DNA of 30,588 nt from JACGMN01 sp964522635 (GTDB lineage Archaea > Halobacteriota > Syntropharchaeia > Alkanophagales > Methanospirareceae). Location: contig CAZFWT010000011.1 in the NCBI GenBank assembly GCA_964522635.1, positions 1 through 30,588 of the forward strand, in the 5' to 3' direction. Positions 24,157 to 30,588 of this stretch are shown one piece after another (position 1 is the first letter of the stretch; each line of letters opens with the position of its first letter). Under the pieces are notes generated by a model. That model was not told the DNA's origin. It saw nothing but the letters and a program-made list of their open reading frames with translations, and did no database searches. Both the position numbers and the translations under genes were made by a program.

Positions 24157-25947
24157 GTGGAAAGTGATAAAGGAATAAAAATAGACGGAGAAGGGTATTT
24201 ACTCAATAGCGATTTAAATAAACGTTTTCCTGTTACATTTGAAGTAGAACAAATACAAACAGGAAAGATATCGGGGAAGTGCACGTTATCTGGATTCGAA
24301 TACGAAGATATTCTAAGTCCGTCTCAATTAAAAGATTGCCGTTGTATTTCAGGGGAACTAACAAAAGTTAGAGTATATAATATGCAGGAGTTCATATTAG
24401 AAAATTTCCAAAAATCTTCTCTGAAGGGCGAAACAAAAAATCGCGACGAGGTGATGATTACTGATATCTTTACTTATGCTTGCAATTTTTCTGAGTATCG
24501 GTCAGAAAGGTTATTGGATTTAAAATTTTCCGCAGGAAAAGTAGAAGTCTCTTGCGAAACGATTTCTACTAACGACCAACTACTGATTAAATACGGTATT
24601 ATCAATCTTGACTTGAGGCATCTTATTACTGGATGTATTGAAACGGATATAGGAAAAATAACTTTCTCAACGTGGAAAGATTACAAAGAAATTATTAAGG
24701 AAATGAAGACTTTTAAAACCCCATTATTATCGGGATTTATCAATATTACTGATGTGAATATAGGAAAATTTGGGGGATTCAATTCTTATTTCGAAACAGT
24801 AGATAACACCATTAGTAAAATTCTTAATCTTTTGTCACTGGCACAGAGCACCTACCTATCTCATTGCTTGATCTGTATTTATGCCAAAACTCCAAATTTA
24901 AAATCTCAGGACGACTACAAACTTAAAAAAATGATTATGTTAGATATTAAAACGAAGGCACCGAGTCTTGGGCAGCCGCTAATAAAAGATTGGGAGGATG
25001 TATATAAATTTATATCACTGAAAACCTTTCAGAAGTATACTGATTTAAGAGAAAAGTTCGACCTTAATATTGCCTTTGAATGGTATCTTGAATCATTAAG
25101 CCATGGAGTTCTCCAAAGTGACTATCTCTTAGCTTGTACGTGCCTTGAGCTTTTAAAAGACCGGTATAACAAGATGATCGATAATGAGTATATCATCCTT
25201 CCAAAAAAGTTATTTGATGAAAAGGGCTATAAATATTTGAAAAACAAGACGAGTGAAATGTTAAAAATAATAGGAATAAACGAAGGCTCTCCGGAGCATG
25301 AGAATATAAAGAAAGAAATTGATGAAAATTTAATAAGTATTAACAGAACTAGTTTCAAAAACAGTCTCTTAAGACTATTAGAAGATTATTACATCATTTA
25401 CAACGATCTATTTCCGTATTCGTTTAGTTGGGATAATATTCCCGGAAACGATAATGAGAAACTCATAAGTTGGCTTATGGCTGATTACGATATTAGCTGG
25501 ACGGAAAGTGCAAAAATCTGCAAATCGGATGACGGCAAAACTATCCGCATTTTTAAGGATAAAAACTCCGCAGAAATAATGATTGATGAGAAAAAGGAAA
25601 AAGCGACCTTAAAAATTAGCGATGGCCGAACCTGCAATATAGAAATTAAAAAGGAGAACGATAAGCTAAACTTATATTTATTTCCAAATATCAAGGTTAT
25701 ACCGAAAATACGTAATCAAATAATTCATAGCGGGACTCAAGAAATAGACCCCAAAGAGTTATTCGATGTCCATGCAAGATTAATCTGTCTTATTCAAAGA
25801 ATTTTTCTCGCTTTGTTGGAGTACGATGGATACTTCTTGGATCAAAATGATAGTTATGTACGAAAGAAGTTTACTAATTTCATAAGAGGTGGACCTCGTG
25901 CTCTAAATGCAGAAGAAATACTACGAGGCGAGAATGGAGCGCGATAA
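24157..25947 (+). CDS. HEPN-domain protein, first accessory gene
   Basis: A 596-residue AT-rich gene with no close family I can name. Residues about 1-250 are mixed strand and helix and recall the N-terminal domain of ApeA-type anti-phage proteins. Near the C-terminus R519-N-Q-I-I-H524 is the Rx4H signature of HEPN ribonucleases, followed by a helical segment. HEPN proteins in defence islands usually cut RNA on infection; that role is inferred here. Two further segments (about 300-440) are helical. The GTG start is the only start after an upstream in-frame stop, with GGAG about 15 bases away. The last 15 codons are read from the tail repeat in a different frame from the repeat's own. Confidence 0.75.
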   Translation: MESDKGIKIDGEGYLLNSDLNKRFPVTFEVEQIQTGKISGKCTLSGFEYEDILSPSQLKDCRCISGELTKVRVYNMQEFILENFQKSSLKGETKNRDEVMITDIFTYACNFSEYRSERLLDLKFSAGKVEVSCETISTNDQLLIKYGIINLDLRHLITGCIETDIGKITFSTWKDYKEIIKEMKTFKTPLLSGFINITDVNIGKFGGFNSYFETVDNTISKILNLLSLAQSTYLSHCLICIYAKTPNLKSQDDYKLKKMIMLDIKTKAPSLGQPLIKDWEDVYKFISLKTFQKYTDLREKFDLNIAFEWYLESLSHGVLQSDYLLACTCLELLKDRYNKMIDNEYIILPKKLFDEKGYKYLKNKTSEMLKIIGINEGSPEHENIKKEIDENLISINRTSFKNSLLRLLEDYYIIYNDLFPYSFSWDNIPGNDNEKLISWLMADYDISWTESAKICKSDDGKTIRIFKDKNSAEIMIDEKKEKATLKISDGRTCNIEIKKENDKLNLYLFPNIKVIPKIRNQIIHSGTQEIDPKELFDVHARLICLIQRIFLALLEYDGYFLDQNDSYVRKKFTNFIRGGPRALNAEEILRGENGAR

Positions 25948-26056
25948 AGAGCTTTACGAACGGAAGATAAAGATTGTTGATGCGCAGATTAATCGGCTGG
26001 TTTATGACTTGTACGGGCGGACGGAAGAGGAGATAGAGGTGGTGGAAGAGAGATGA
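25899..26056 (+). repeat. Tail repeat copy 1 (intact frame)
   Basis: Aligns without gaps to the end of the restriction enzyme gene. A GAA codon of the parent has become TAA, and the frame then reopens at ATG 25907 and runs to TGA 26056. By hand it is about 80% identical to copy 2. Its first bases are the 3' end of the HEPN gene. Confidence 0.88.
25907..26056 (+). CDS. Possible 49-residue coiled-coil peptide from the tail repeat
   Basis: The repeat's own frame is fully open: it starts MQKKYYEARMERDKEL, continues through RLVYDLYGR and ends EEIEVVEER. It is a free copy of the restriction enzyme's C-terminal helix. It overlaps the end of the HEPN gene by 41 bases in another frame, and its stop overlaps the start of the next gene as ATGA. 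It may be a translated linker that couples the two genes or simply an undecayed relic; no ribosome-binding site decides this. Confidence 0.4.
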   Translation: MQKKYYEARMERDKELYERKIKIVDAQINRLVYDLYGRTEEEIEVVEER

Positions 26057-27243
26057 GTATGTTTGTTAAGCCAATAAATGAAATTGAATTTGAAGATGTG
26101 AAAATATTTTGTAACGAACAGATTGAAGAGAATCGTAGATTAGAATATAAAAAGGCTTTTTCCAGTAAGGATGAGAAGAAACAGATTGCAAAAGAGATCT
26201 CGGCCTTTGCCAACACTCATGGCGGCGTTATCTTGGTCGGCGTAAATGAAAAGGACAGGAAACCAAAATTACCAATAGAGGGAATAGATTATGAAAAGGG
26301 CTTTAATGAAAAAGTAATTTCGATCGCATTGAAAAATATTTATCCCCCCGTTTTCCCAGAAACTAAGGTTTGTAGATTCGGGAATAACCTTGAAAAAGCG
26401 GTAGTGGTTATTAGAGTGCAAGAGAGCGATGAAACGCCGCACACTGTTGAAAGGACAACCGGAGTTTATGTGCGGGTGGACAGCCAAAACGAACCTCAAC
26501 GTGCACCCTTTGAAGAAATTGAGTGGTTGATGAATCGGCGGAAAAAAGCTGTTGAAAATCGAGAAAGACTTTTAAGGCGAGCAGAAGAGCGATTTCATAA
26601 TCAACCTACAAGAAAGGATTTTAAAGCATTTCAATGTATTTCTGTAATTCCTGTATTTCCTCATGCGCCGTTGGTTGCTCTTAAAGACTTAAGTGAAACG
26701 ATAAAAGAATCTCGATCAGTATACACTAGCGATTTTCCGCCAAGAGATTCGTATAAAACAGCCCACGAGAGCATTGTCTACGAAACACAGTATAATGAGT
26801 ATACTAAGGATAGTGGGCTTCTAGATTACACTGAAATAAACCAATTTGGTCTGATTTTTAGCAAACAAAGCTTGTTGAGAGATGATATGAAGAAGAAAAT
26901 AGATTTATTTGAAACTTCAAAATTACTGAAAGATGTGCTCAAATACTCTCTAAAGTTTTATGAAAAAGTAGGATATTTTGGATTGATATTAATTAATTTG
27001 TCCTTGAAAGAAATAATAGGTTGGACTTTAACAACTTCAGAAAGATTATCTTATTCTGAGCGACCTACAGGTAGCCCAAACATTGATAATATTATATCAT
27101 TTGAGAGAAAAGTAACTGTGTATGAGTTATCAGAACGTTTTGACGAGATAGTCAAGGACGTTTTCAACGAACTTTTATGGTCTTTCGGGGTGGATAACGA
27201 TCACCAGCGAAAAGGACTAATAGATAAAATATACAAAAAATGA
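26053..27243 (+). CDS. Schlafen/AlbA_2-like protein, second accessory gene
   Basis: A 396-residue protein with an N-terminal AlbA_2 (divergent AAA/Schlafen-type) domain at about residues 15-165. E26 and E31-Y-K33 form the conserved acidic/basic set, followed by EISAFAN54 and the GG57-58 turn (HGGVILVGV), then a strand-rich portion with GVYVRVDS. The domain binds nucleic acids and in some relatives cuts RNA. Residues 190-396 are of a type I do not know, mostly helical with a hydrophobic segment near 320-330. The ATG overlaps the tail repeat's stop as ATGA, and the purine-rich GGAAGAGAG just before it comes from the repeat. The gene is AT-rich. A defensive role is inferred from its neighbours. 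Confidence 0.8.
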   Translation: MSMFVKPINEIEFEDVKIFCNEQIEENRRLEYKKAFSSKDEKKQIAKEISAFANTHGGVILVGVNEKDRKPKLPIEGIDYEKGFNEKVISIALKNIYPPVFPETKVCRFGNNLEKAVVVIRVQESDETPHTVERTTGVYVRVDSQNEPQRAPFEEIEWLMNRRKKAVENRERLLRRAEERFHNQPTRKDFKAFQCISVIPVFPHAPLVALKDLSETIKESRSVYTSDFPPRDSYKTAHESIVYETQYNEYTKDSGLLDYTEINQFGLIFSKQSLLRDDMKKKIDLFETSKLLKDVLKYSLKFYEKVGYFGLILINLSLKEIIGWTLTTSERLSYSERPTGSPNIDNIISFERKVTVYELSERFDEIVKDVFNELLWSFGVDNDHQRKGLIDKIYKK

Positions 27244-27252
27244 AGTAAAGGT

Positions 27253-27401
27253 ATTCAGAAGAAATACCACGAGGCGAAGATGGAGCGCGATAAAGAGCCT
27301 TATGAACGGCAGATAAAATTATCGACAAGCAGATTGACAAACTGGTTTATGAGTTGTACGGGCTGACGGAAGCGGAGATAAGGGTTGTGGAAGGAGAATG
27401 A
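27253..27401 (+). repeat. Tail repeat copy 2 (one frameshift)
   Basis: Matches copy 1 and the parent over its whole length, but one A is missing in the middle (after CAGATAAA), which breaks the frame. After the shift it reads IDKQIDKLVYELYGLTEAEI and ends in TGA, overlapping the next ATG as ATGA. With the flanking few bases it explains the 154-base gap 27244-27397. Confidence 0.88.
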
Positions 27402-27901
27402 CTGATCCAAATTGGTTCTATTCTGCCCTAGCGCAATCTGCAGCGGCCATAGTTGGGTTAATAGGTGCATTTGTTACAAGTAGGGTCATGATGATGGCAA
27501 GTGAAAAAAGCAGAATAGAGAATAGAATTAATGAAGTCAACGCAGAAATAAAGGAATTAGAGCGACAAAAACACACAGGTACAGCACATTACAGTAATAA
27601 CGTGATTAGGGAAGAGGAGAGAATGAGGGAGATCTCCAGTAATAACGCAATAATACAAGAGCTACTGAAACAACTTAATCAAATAGTACTACCAAAAGAT
27701 TTTAAATGGCTTATAATTTCTCTAATTTATTTCACTACTGTTGGAGTTATACTACCATTATGTTTACTGCCGATAACACCGGAGCAGCACCTTGTTTGGA
27801 AACCTATAGTTCTTATTTTCTTCATCACTGGTCTACTTGCAGTCTTTTTATACATTTTTATTGAAATCAAACAAATAACAAAGAAAAAAACCAATGCTTG
27901 A
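27398..27901 (+). CDS. Three-helix coiled-coil membrane protein, third accessory gene
   Basis: The product has 167 residues. A first membrane helix at about 9-30 (ALAQSAAAIVGLIGAFV) leads into a charged coiled coil at about 35-98, followed by helices at about 103-126 and 133-156 and a basic end. I do not recognise a named family, although small proteins opening with this WFYSALAQSAAAIVG pattern are seen as membrane proteins of unknown role. In a defence island such proteins may act as membrane-damaging effectors; here this is inference. The start overlaps the tail repeat stop as ATGA, with AGGAG immediately before it. The stop codon lies inside the next tail repeat. Confidence 0.75.
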   Translation: MTDPNWFYSALAQSAAAIVGLIGAFVTSRVMMMASEKSRIENRINEVNAEIKELERQKHTGTAHYSNNVIREEERMREISSNNAIIQELLKQLNQIVLPKDFKWLIISLIYFTTVGVILPLCLLPITPEQHLVWKPIVLIFFITGLLAVFLYIFIEIKQITKKKTNA

Positions 27902-28036
27902 GCTGCAGAAGAAAAAAAACAGGAAGCGAGAACGGAACACGATAGAGCGCTTTTTGAAGGGTGGATAATGATTATGATGCATAGATTGAGGTGGGTTTAT
28001 GAATTACCTGGGCTGACGCTGAAACAAGGAGGATAA
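27894..28036 (+). repeat. Tail repeat copy 3 (diverged)
   Basis: Opens with the same MLELQKK-coding bases as the parent, then a shift in an A-rich run. It then reads QEARTEHDRALFEG and, near the end, WVYELPGLT before TAA. Its last codons (Gly-Gly) form AGGAGG at 28027-28032, the ribosome-binding site of the next gene. It fills the 140-base gap 27902-28041. Confidence 0.8.
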
Positions 28037-28041
28037 AAACT

Positions 28042-29151
28042 ATGCGAGAGTTTTATATTCAATATTATACAAAAACGCTATTGACGATTAGTGATTGGGA
28101 AGAATGGCAACAAACTCCTTTACCAGCATGGCAATTTAATTTTGGAGATACTGTAGTCGCAGTGAGGGATTACATTAAACACGAAGAGGCAAATAAACTA
28201 CATCTAGGATTGGAATTTATTGTTCATACACATGCGACGAGTGAAGAAGTGGCAAAAGAGAAATCAAAGGCTTTTGTGGAAAGTATTTTAAATTTCATCA
28301 GTTTTTCAACACTGAATTCTTGTGATGCTGCAGATATTATTAATATTATAGAGAGTAAGATGGGGACAAATCTATCACCTTTCCAGCATTATCTCTATCC
28401 ATTCAAGGATGATTTTGTAATCTTGCCTTCGCTGAAAATTGATATGGCTGTTTTTGGTGAAATCTGGAATAAGTATAATGAAAACAAACATCAACAAAGA
28501 TTGATGAGGGCGATGTCTTGGTTTAGAAAAGGACTAAACGAGAGGGGGCTAGATGAGTTTGTTTCTTATTGGATTGGTGTAGAAATATTGAGGGATATAT
28601 TAAAGAAAATTTACATCAAGGAGAATGTTACTGAAGATAAATGGATGGGTACAAAAAAGGTATTCGAAGATAAAGTTCAATGTTATAAGTTTAGCGAAAT
28701 TAAAGAAGCTAGAAACAGTATTTTACATGGCTACAAAGAATTAAGTGATGAATTTGTAAAAGAAGCGGTAAAATATACACCCATATTAAGAAAAGGACTA
28801 ATAGCCTGCATTAGTACGATTTTGGATATTTCAGATGAAATTTTTAATGAAATTGTTAATAAAGAAGTTCGGAGGGCTGAATTAGAACAATGGCAGATAA
28901 TAAAAGGTAACTTTGAAAATTTGCCTTCAATTTTTGATGAAATAATAATAAATTATCCGAAAATAGAGGCGAAGGTAAAGGATAAAAAATTGAGTCTGGT
29001 GCGAGATGGAAAACTAAATATCACGTATAAATTTGAATACAAATTTTTCTGTGACGCTCCCAATGTTAAACTTACAATAAATGAGACCGAAGTTTGGGGA
29101 AACGAGCGTAGTGGAATTGAAAATGTGCAACTCAGAATTGATGAGGACTGA
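28042..29151 (+). CDS. HEPN-domain protein, fourth accessory gene
   Basis: The product has 369 residues, soluble and AT-rich. Residues about 150-275 are helical, with R224-N-S-I-L-H229 (EARNSILHGY) giving the HEPN Rx4H signature, preceded by a WIGVEILRDIL helix as in ApeA-type HEPN domains. The first 140 residues and the strand-rich last 90 are unassigned. It is a second HEPN protein in the island, unrelated in overall length to the first (596 residues). The ATG has AGGAGG nine bases upstream, supplied by tail repeat copy 3. RNA cleavage on infection is the usual role of such proteins but is not shown here. Confidence 0.75.
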   Translation: MREFYIQYYTKTLLTISDWEEWQQTPLPAWQFNFGDTVVAVRDYIKHEEANKLHLGLEFIVHTHATSEEVAKEKSKAFVESILNFISFSTLNSCDAADIINIIESKMGTNLSPFQHYLYPFKDDFVILPSLKIDMAVFGEIWNKYNENKHQQRLMRAMSWFRKGLNERGLDEFVSYWIGVEILRDILKKIYIKENVTEDKWMGTKKVFEDKVQCYKFSEIKEARNSILHGYKELSDEFVKEAVKYTPILRKGLIACISTILDISDEIFNEIVNKEVRRAELEQWQIIKGNFENLPSIFDEIIINYPKIEAKVKDKKLSLVRDGKLNITYKFEYKFFCDAPNVKLTINETEVWGNERSGIENVQLRIDED

Positions 29152-29186
29152 TGGAAGAGATAAAAGTGGTGGAGGAAGGAAGAGAT
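29145..29186 (+). repeat. Tail repeat copy 4 (short)
   Basis: Only the last ~14 codons remain, reading GLMEEIKVVEEGR and running without a stop into the next gene's start region. It overlaps the stop of the fourth accessory gene and contains the GGAGG and the ATG of the fifth. Confidence 0.7.
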
Positions 29187-30288
29187 GCGATATAAATGGA
29201 AAAGATATAATTGGTGGATTTATTGCATAATTATAGACATAGCATTTTTTGTAATTTTATATCTTGTCTGCCCAACTACAGATCATGATAATGCAAGGTA
29301 CATTTTAAGTGCGATCTCGCAAGGCTTGGCTGCTATACTTGCCTTGGTTTTTACGATCACGTTGGTAGTATCCCAGATGACGAGAAGATACACGGCGATG
29401 GATAAGATTATATTTAGACATGGAACTATATTTTTAATGATTATTTTTGGATTTGGGGTTGTTACGCCACTTTTAGTTCTTAAGTTTGGTCTTTGTAGGC
29501 TTGGTCTAAGTTTATCTATTGCGCTTGCGTTTTTCTGTGTCTTTTCCTTGCTTCCTTTTTTAAAAGGCGTCAATGGTGTGTTAAAATACGACATTGGGAT
29601 AGAGAATCTATACGAAGAGATTCTGGAAGCAATTGAGTTAAGATATGAACCGAAGGCTAAAAACAAAATCAAAGAGTTGAATGAGCTCGGCAAAGGCGCA
29701 GTTAGAGAATATCGTGAGGGTGTAATATCAAAAATTATGCAATTTTTATCCGAAATTGGTAAAAAATCTGTTGAAAAAGAAATGGAGGATATGACCTATC
29801 GGACTGTGGACTCGTTGAATGAGCTTGGTAAGGGAGCTGCAGAGAACAACTGGAAAGATGTAACGAGGAATACAACTATATGTGGGCTAATAACAATCGG
29901 CGAGGAGAGTATTGAGAAGAGATGGAAATATGTGATATTAAGAGTCATAGGGGGAGTAATAAGTATTGGTGTAATAGCGGCCAAGAAAGGATGGAAAGGC
30001 GTGGTACGGAATGCTTCAGGTTTTTTAGAACAAGTCAGTGTAAATTTTGCATTCGCAGAAGAGGGTTTTGCGAGTGCATCAGGATTATGGATTTTGGGTG
30101 CCGCTGTAGAAAAATATTTGATTGAAATTGTTGACGATCGAATTCACGACCTCCATAAGTGGGAAAGTTCAACAAGTAATGATTTTTTTGAAAAAGCGTT
30201 TACTCGTGCAAGAGAGGATTTAATTGAGCATTATCCCGAGTTAAAAACATCTTTTGAAGAGTTTAAAAGACGCTATGATCTAAAATAA
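29185..30288 (+). CDS. Membrane protein with 23-24-residue helical repeats, fifth accessory gene
   Basis: The product has 367 residues. The first 140 hold about four membrane helices, with a QGLAAILALVFTITLVVSQMT segment recalling DUF2254-like membrane proteins. From residue 165 to about 280 there are about five tandem units of 23-24 residues, each opening L-x-x-(I/L)-G-(K/E) and carrying W or E at the middle (LNELGKGA, LSEIGKKS, LNELGKGA, LITIGEES, VISIGVIA). This makes a helical-repeat platform facing the cytosol, then a helical C-terminus. A binding or sensing role is inferred. The ATG lies in the last tail repeat, with GGAGG about nine bases before it. It is the last gene of the island. 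Confidence 0.7.
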   Translation: MRYKWKRYNWWIYCIIIDIAFFVILYLVCPTTDHDNARYILSAISQGLAAILALVFTITLVVSQMTRRYTAMDKIIFRHGTIFLMIIFGFGVVTPLLVLKFGLCRLGLSLSIALAFFCVFSLLPFLKGVNGVLKYDIGIENLYEEILEAIELRYEPKAKNKIKELNELGKGAVREYREGVISKIMQFLSEIGKKSVEKEMEDMTYRTVDSLNELGKGAAENNWKDVTRNTTICGLITIGEESIEKRWKYVILRVIGGVISIGVIAAKKGWKGVVRNASGFLEQVSVNFAFAEEGFASASGLWILGAAVEKYLIEIVDDRIHDLHKWESSTSNDFFEKAFTRAREDLIEHYPELKTSFEEFKRRYDLK

Positions 30289-30368
30289 ACTGAAAATACG
30301 CACCAAGAGTTCGATCCCCAATCTATAGAAAAACCACGAGCTGGACTATGCGACGTTATTCGCGAAAC

Positions 30369-30383
30369 GGACTATTTTAGTCC
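30369..30383. terminator. Small hairpin at the mtnP-like gene end
   Basis: GGACTA-TTT-TAGTCC is a perfect 6-base inverted repeat spanning the stop codon of the minus-strand gene and the end of the island. It may end transcripts from both sides. The rest of the 88-base gap shows no gene. Confidence 0.35.
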
Positions 30384-30588
30384 ATATCCTCGATAACCTT
30401 CATCAGCACCTTCTCCACATCCGCGCGGCTTTGTGCGGCCGCGGCGACAATATCTTTATAGTCTAGCGGCTTCTCGACGATGCCATGCGCGTAGTTATCC
30501 ACAGTGCTGATATTCGCATAGCGCAGCCCCAACTCCGTCGCCAGTGTCGCTTCCGACGCCATGTTCATCCCGACGATGTCCGCATAAT
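30377..30588 (-). CDS. MTA/purine nucleoside phosphorylase, C-terminal part
   Basis: About 70 codons of the C-terminus are present; the gene continues beyond the window. ADIVGMNMASEATLATELGL followed by RYANISTVDNYAHG matches the C-terminal substrate-binding region of archaeal S-methyl-5'-thioadenosine/thioinosine phosphorylases, where GM-x-x-x-xEA binds the nucleoside and a DNYAHG-type Asp contacts the base. The enzyme salvages the nucleoside left by polyamine and SAM metabolism. GC content is host-like, marking the right edge of the AT-rich island. Whether adenosine or inosine is the substrate cannot be told from the fragment. Confidence 0.85.
   Translation of the reverse strand, partial: YADIVGMNMASEATLATELGLRYANISTVDNYAHGIVEKPLDYKDIVAAAAQSRADVEKVLMKVIEDMD

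Noticed and set aside
25899..29186. CRISPR or simple tandem repeats in the island
   Set aside because: The repeats are 40-158 bases, separated by whole genes, and are clearly coding copies of the restriction enzyme tail.

Overview
The window is archaeal. It encodes a group II chaperonin (thermosome), archaeal PCNA, the large subunit of archaeal primase, UPF0282 and UPF0216 proteins, an MfnA-type tyrosine/aspartate decarboxylase, and a fused hexulose-6-phosphate synthase/RraA protein. Genes are preceded by AT-rich TATA boxes rather than bacterial -35/-10 pairs. MfnA (methanofuran or CoA precursor supply) and the fused HPS-RraA protein point to a methanogen or an anaerobic methane/alkane oxidiser of the Euryarchaeota/Halobacteriota. 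The exact lineage cannot be fixed by eye. No rRNA, tRNA, CRISPR array, transposase or integrase was recognised.

Positions 1-21249 are a GC-moderate housekeeping region. In order it holds: an MBL-rhodanese protein with an altered metal site; a coiled-coil protein (minus); an alpha/beta hydrolase; a possible tiny membrane peptide; a MATE transporter with a small upstream gene (minus); an aminotransferase; UPF0282 overlapping a sirtuin (minus); HPS-RraA; DnaK and thermosome (minus, each with its own TATA box, separated by a T-rich terminator); UPF0216; a SpoIIM-family membrane protein followed at once by an MBL hydrolase; MfnA (minus); a DUF169 protein; a Cas4-like nuclease divergent from PCNA over one palindromic TATA box; PCNA; and PriL.

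Positions 21221-30288 are an accessory island read on the plus strand. A 947-residue Type IIG-like restriction-modification enzyme starts inside the end of priL. Its target-recognition half turns AT-rich. It is followed by five AT-rich genes: a HEPN protein, a Schlafen/AlbA_2-like protein, a three-helix coiled-coil membrane protein, a second HEPN protein, and a membrane protein with about five 23-24-residue helical repeats.

The most striking structure is that the last ~52 codons of the restriction enzyme recur four more times, one copy between each pair of successive accessory genes. The copies are increasingly decayed: one intact 49-codon frame, one with a single frameshift, one strongly diverged, one short. 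In two copies the stop codon overlaps the start of the next gene as ATGA; in another the copy supplies an AGGAGG ribosome-binding site; in the last the next start codon lies inside the copy. This looks like cargo genes stacked one after another at the 3' end of a restriction-modification gene, each bringing a copy of the enzyme's tail that also acts as a translation-coupling linker. The minus-strand purine nucleoside (MTA-type) phosphorylase at the right edge returns to housekeeping sequence.
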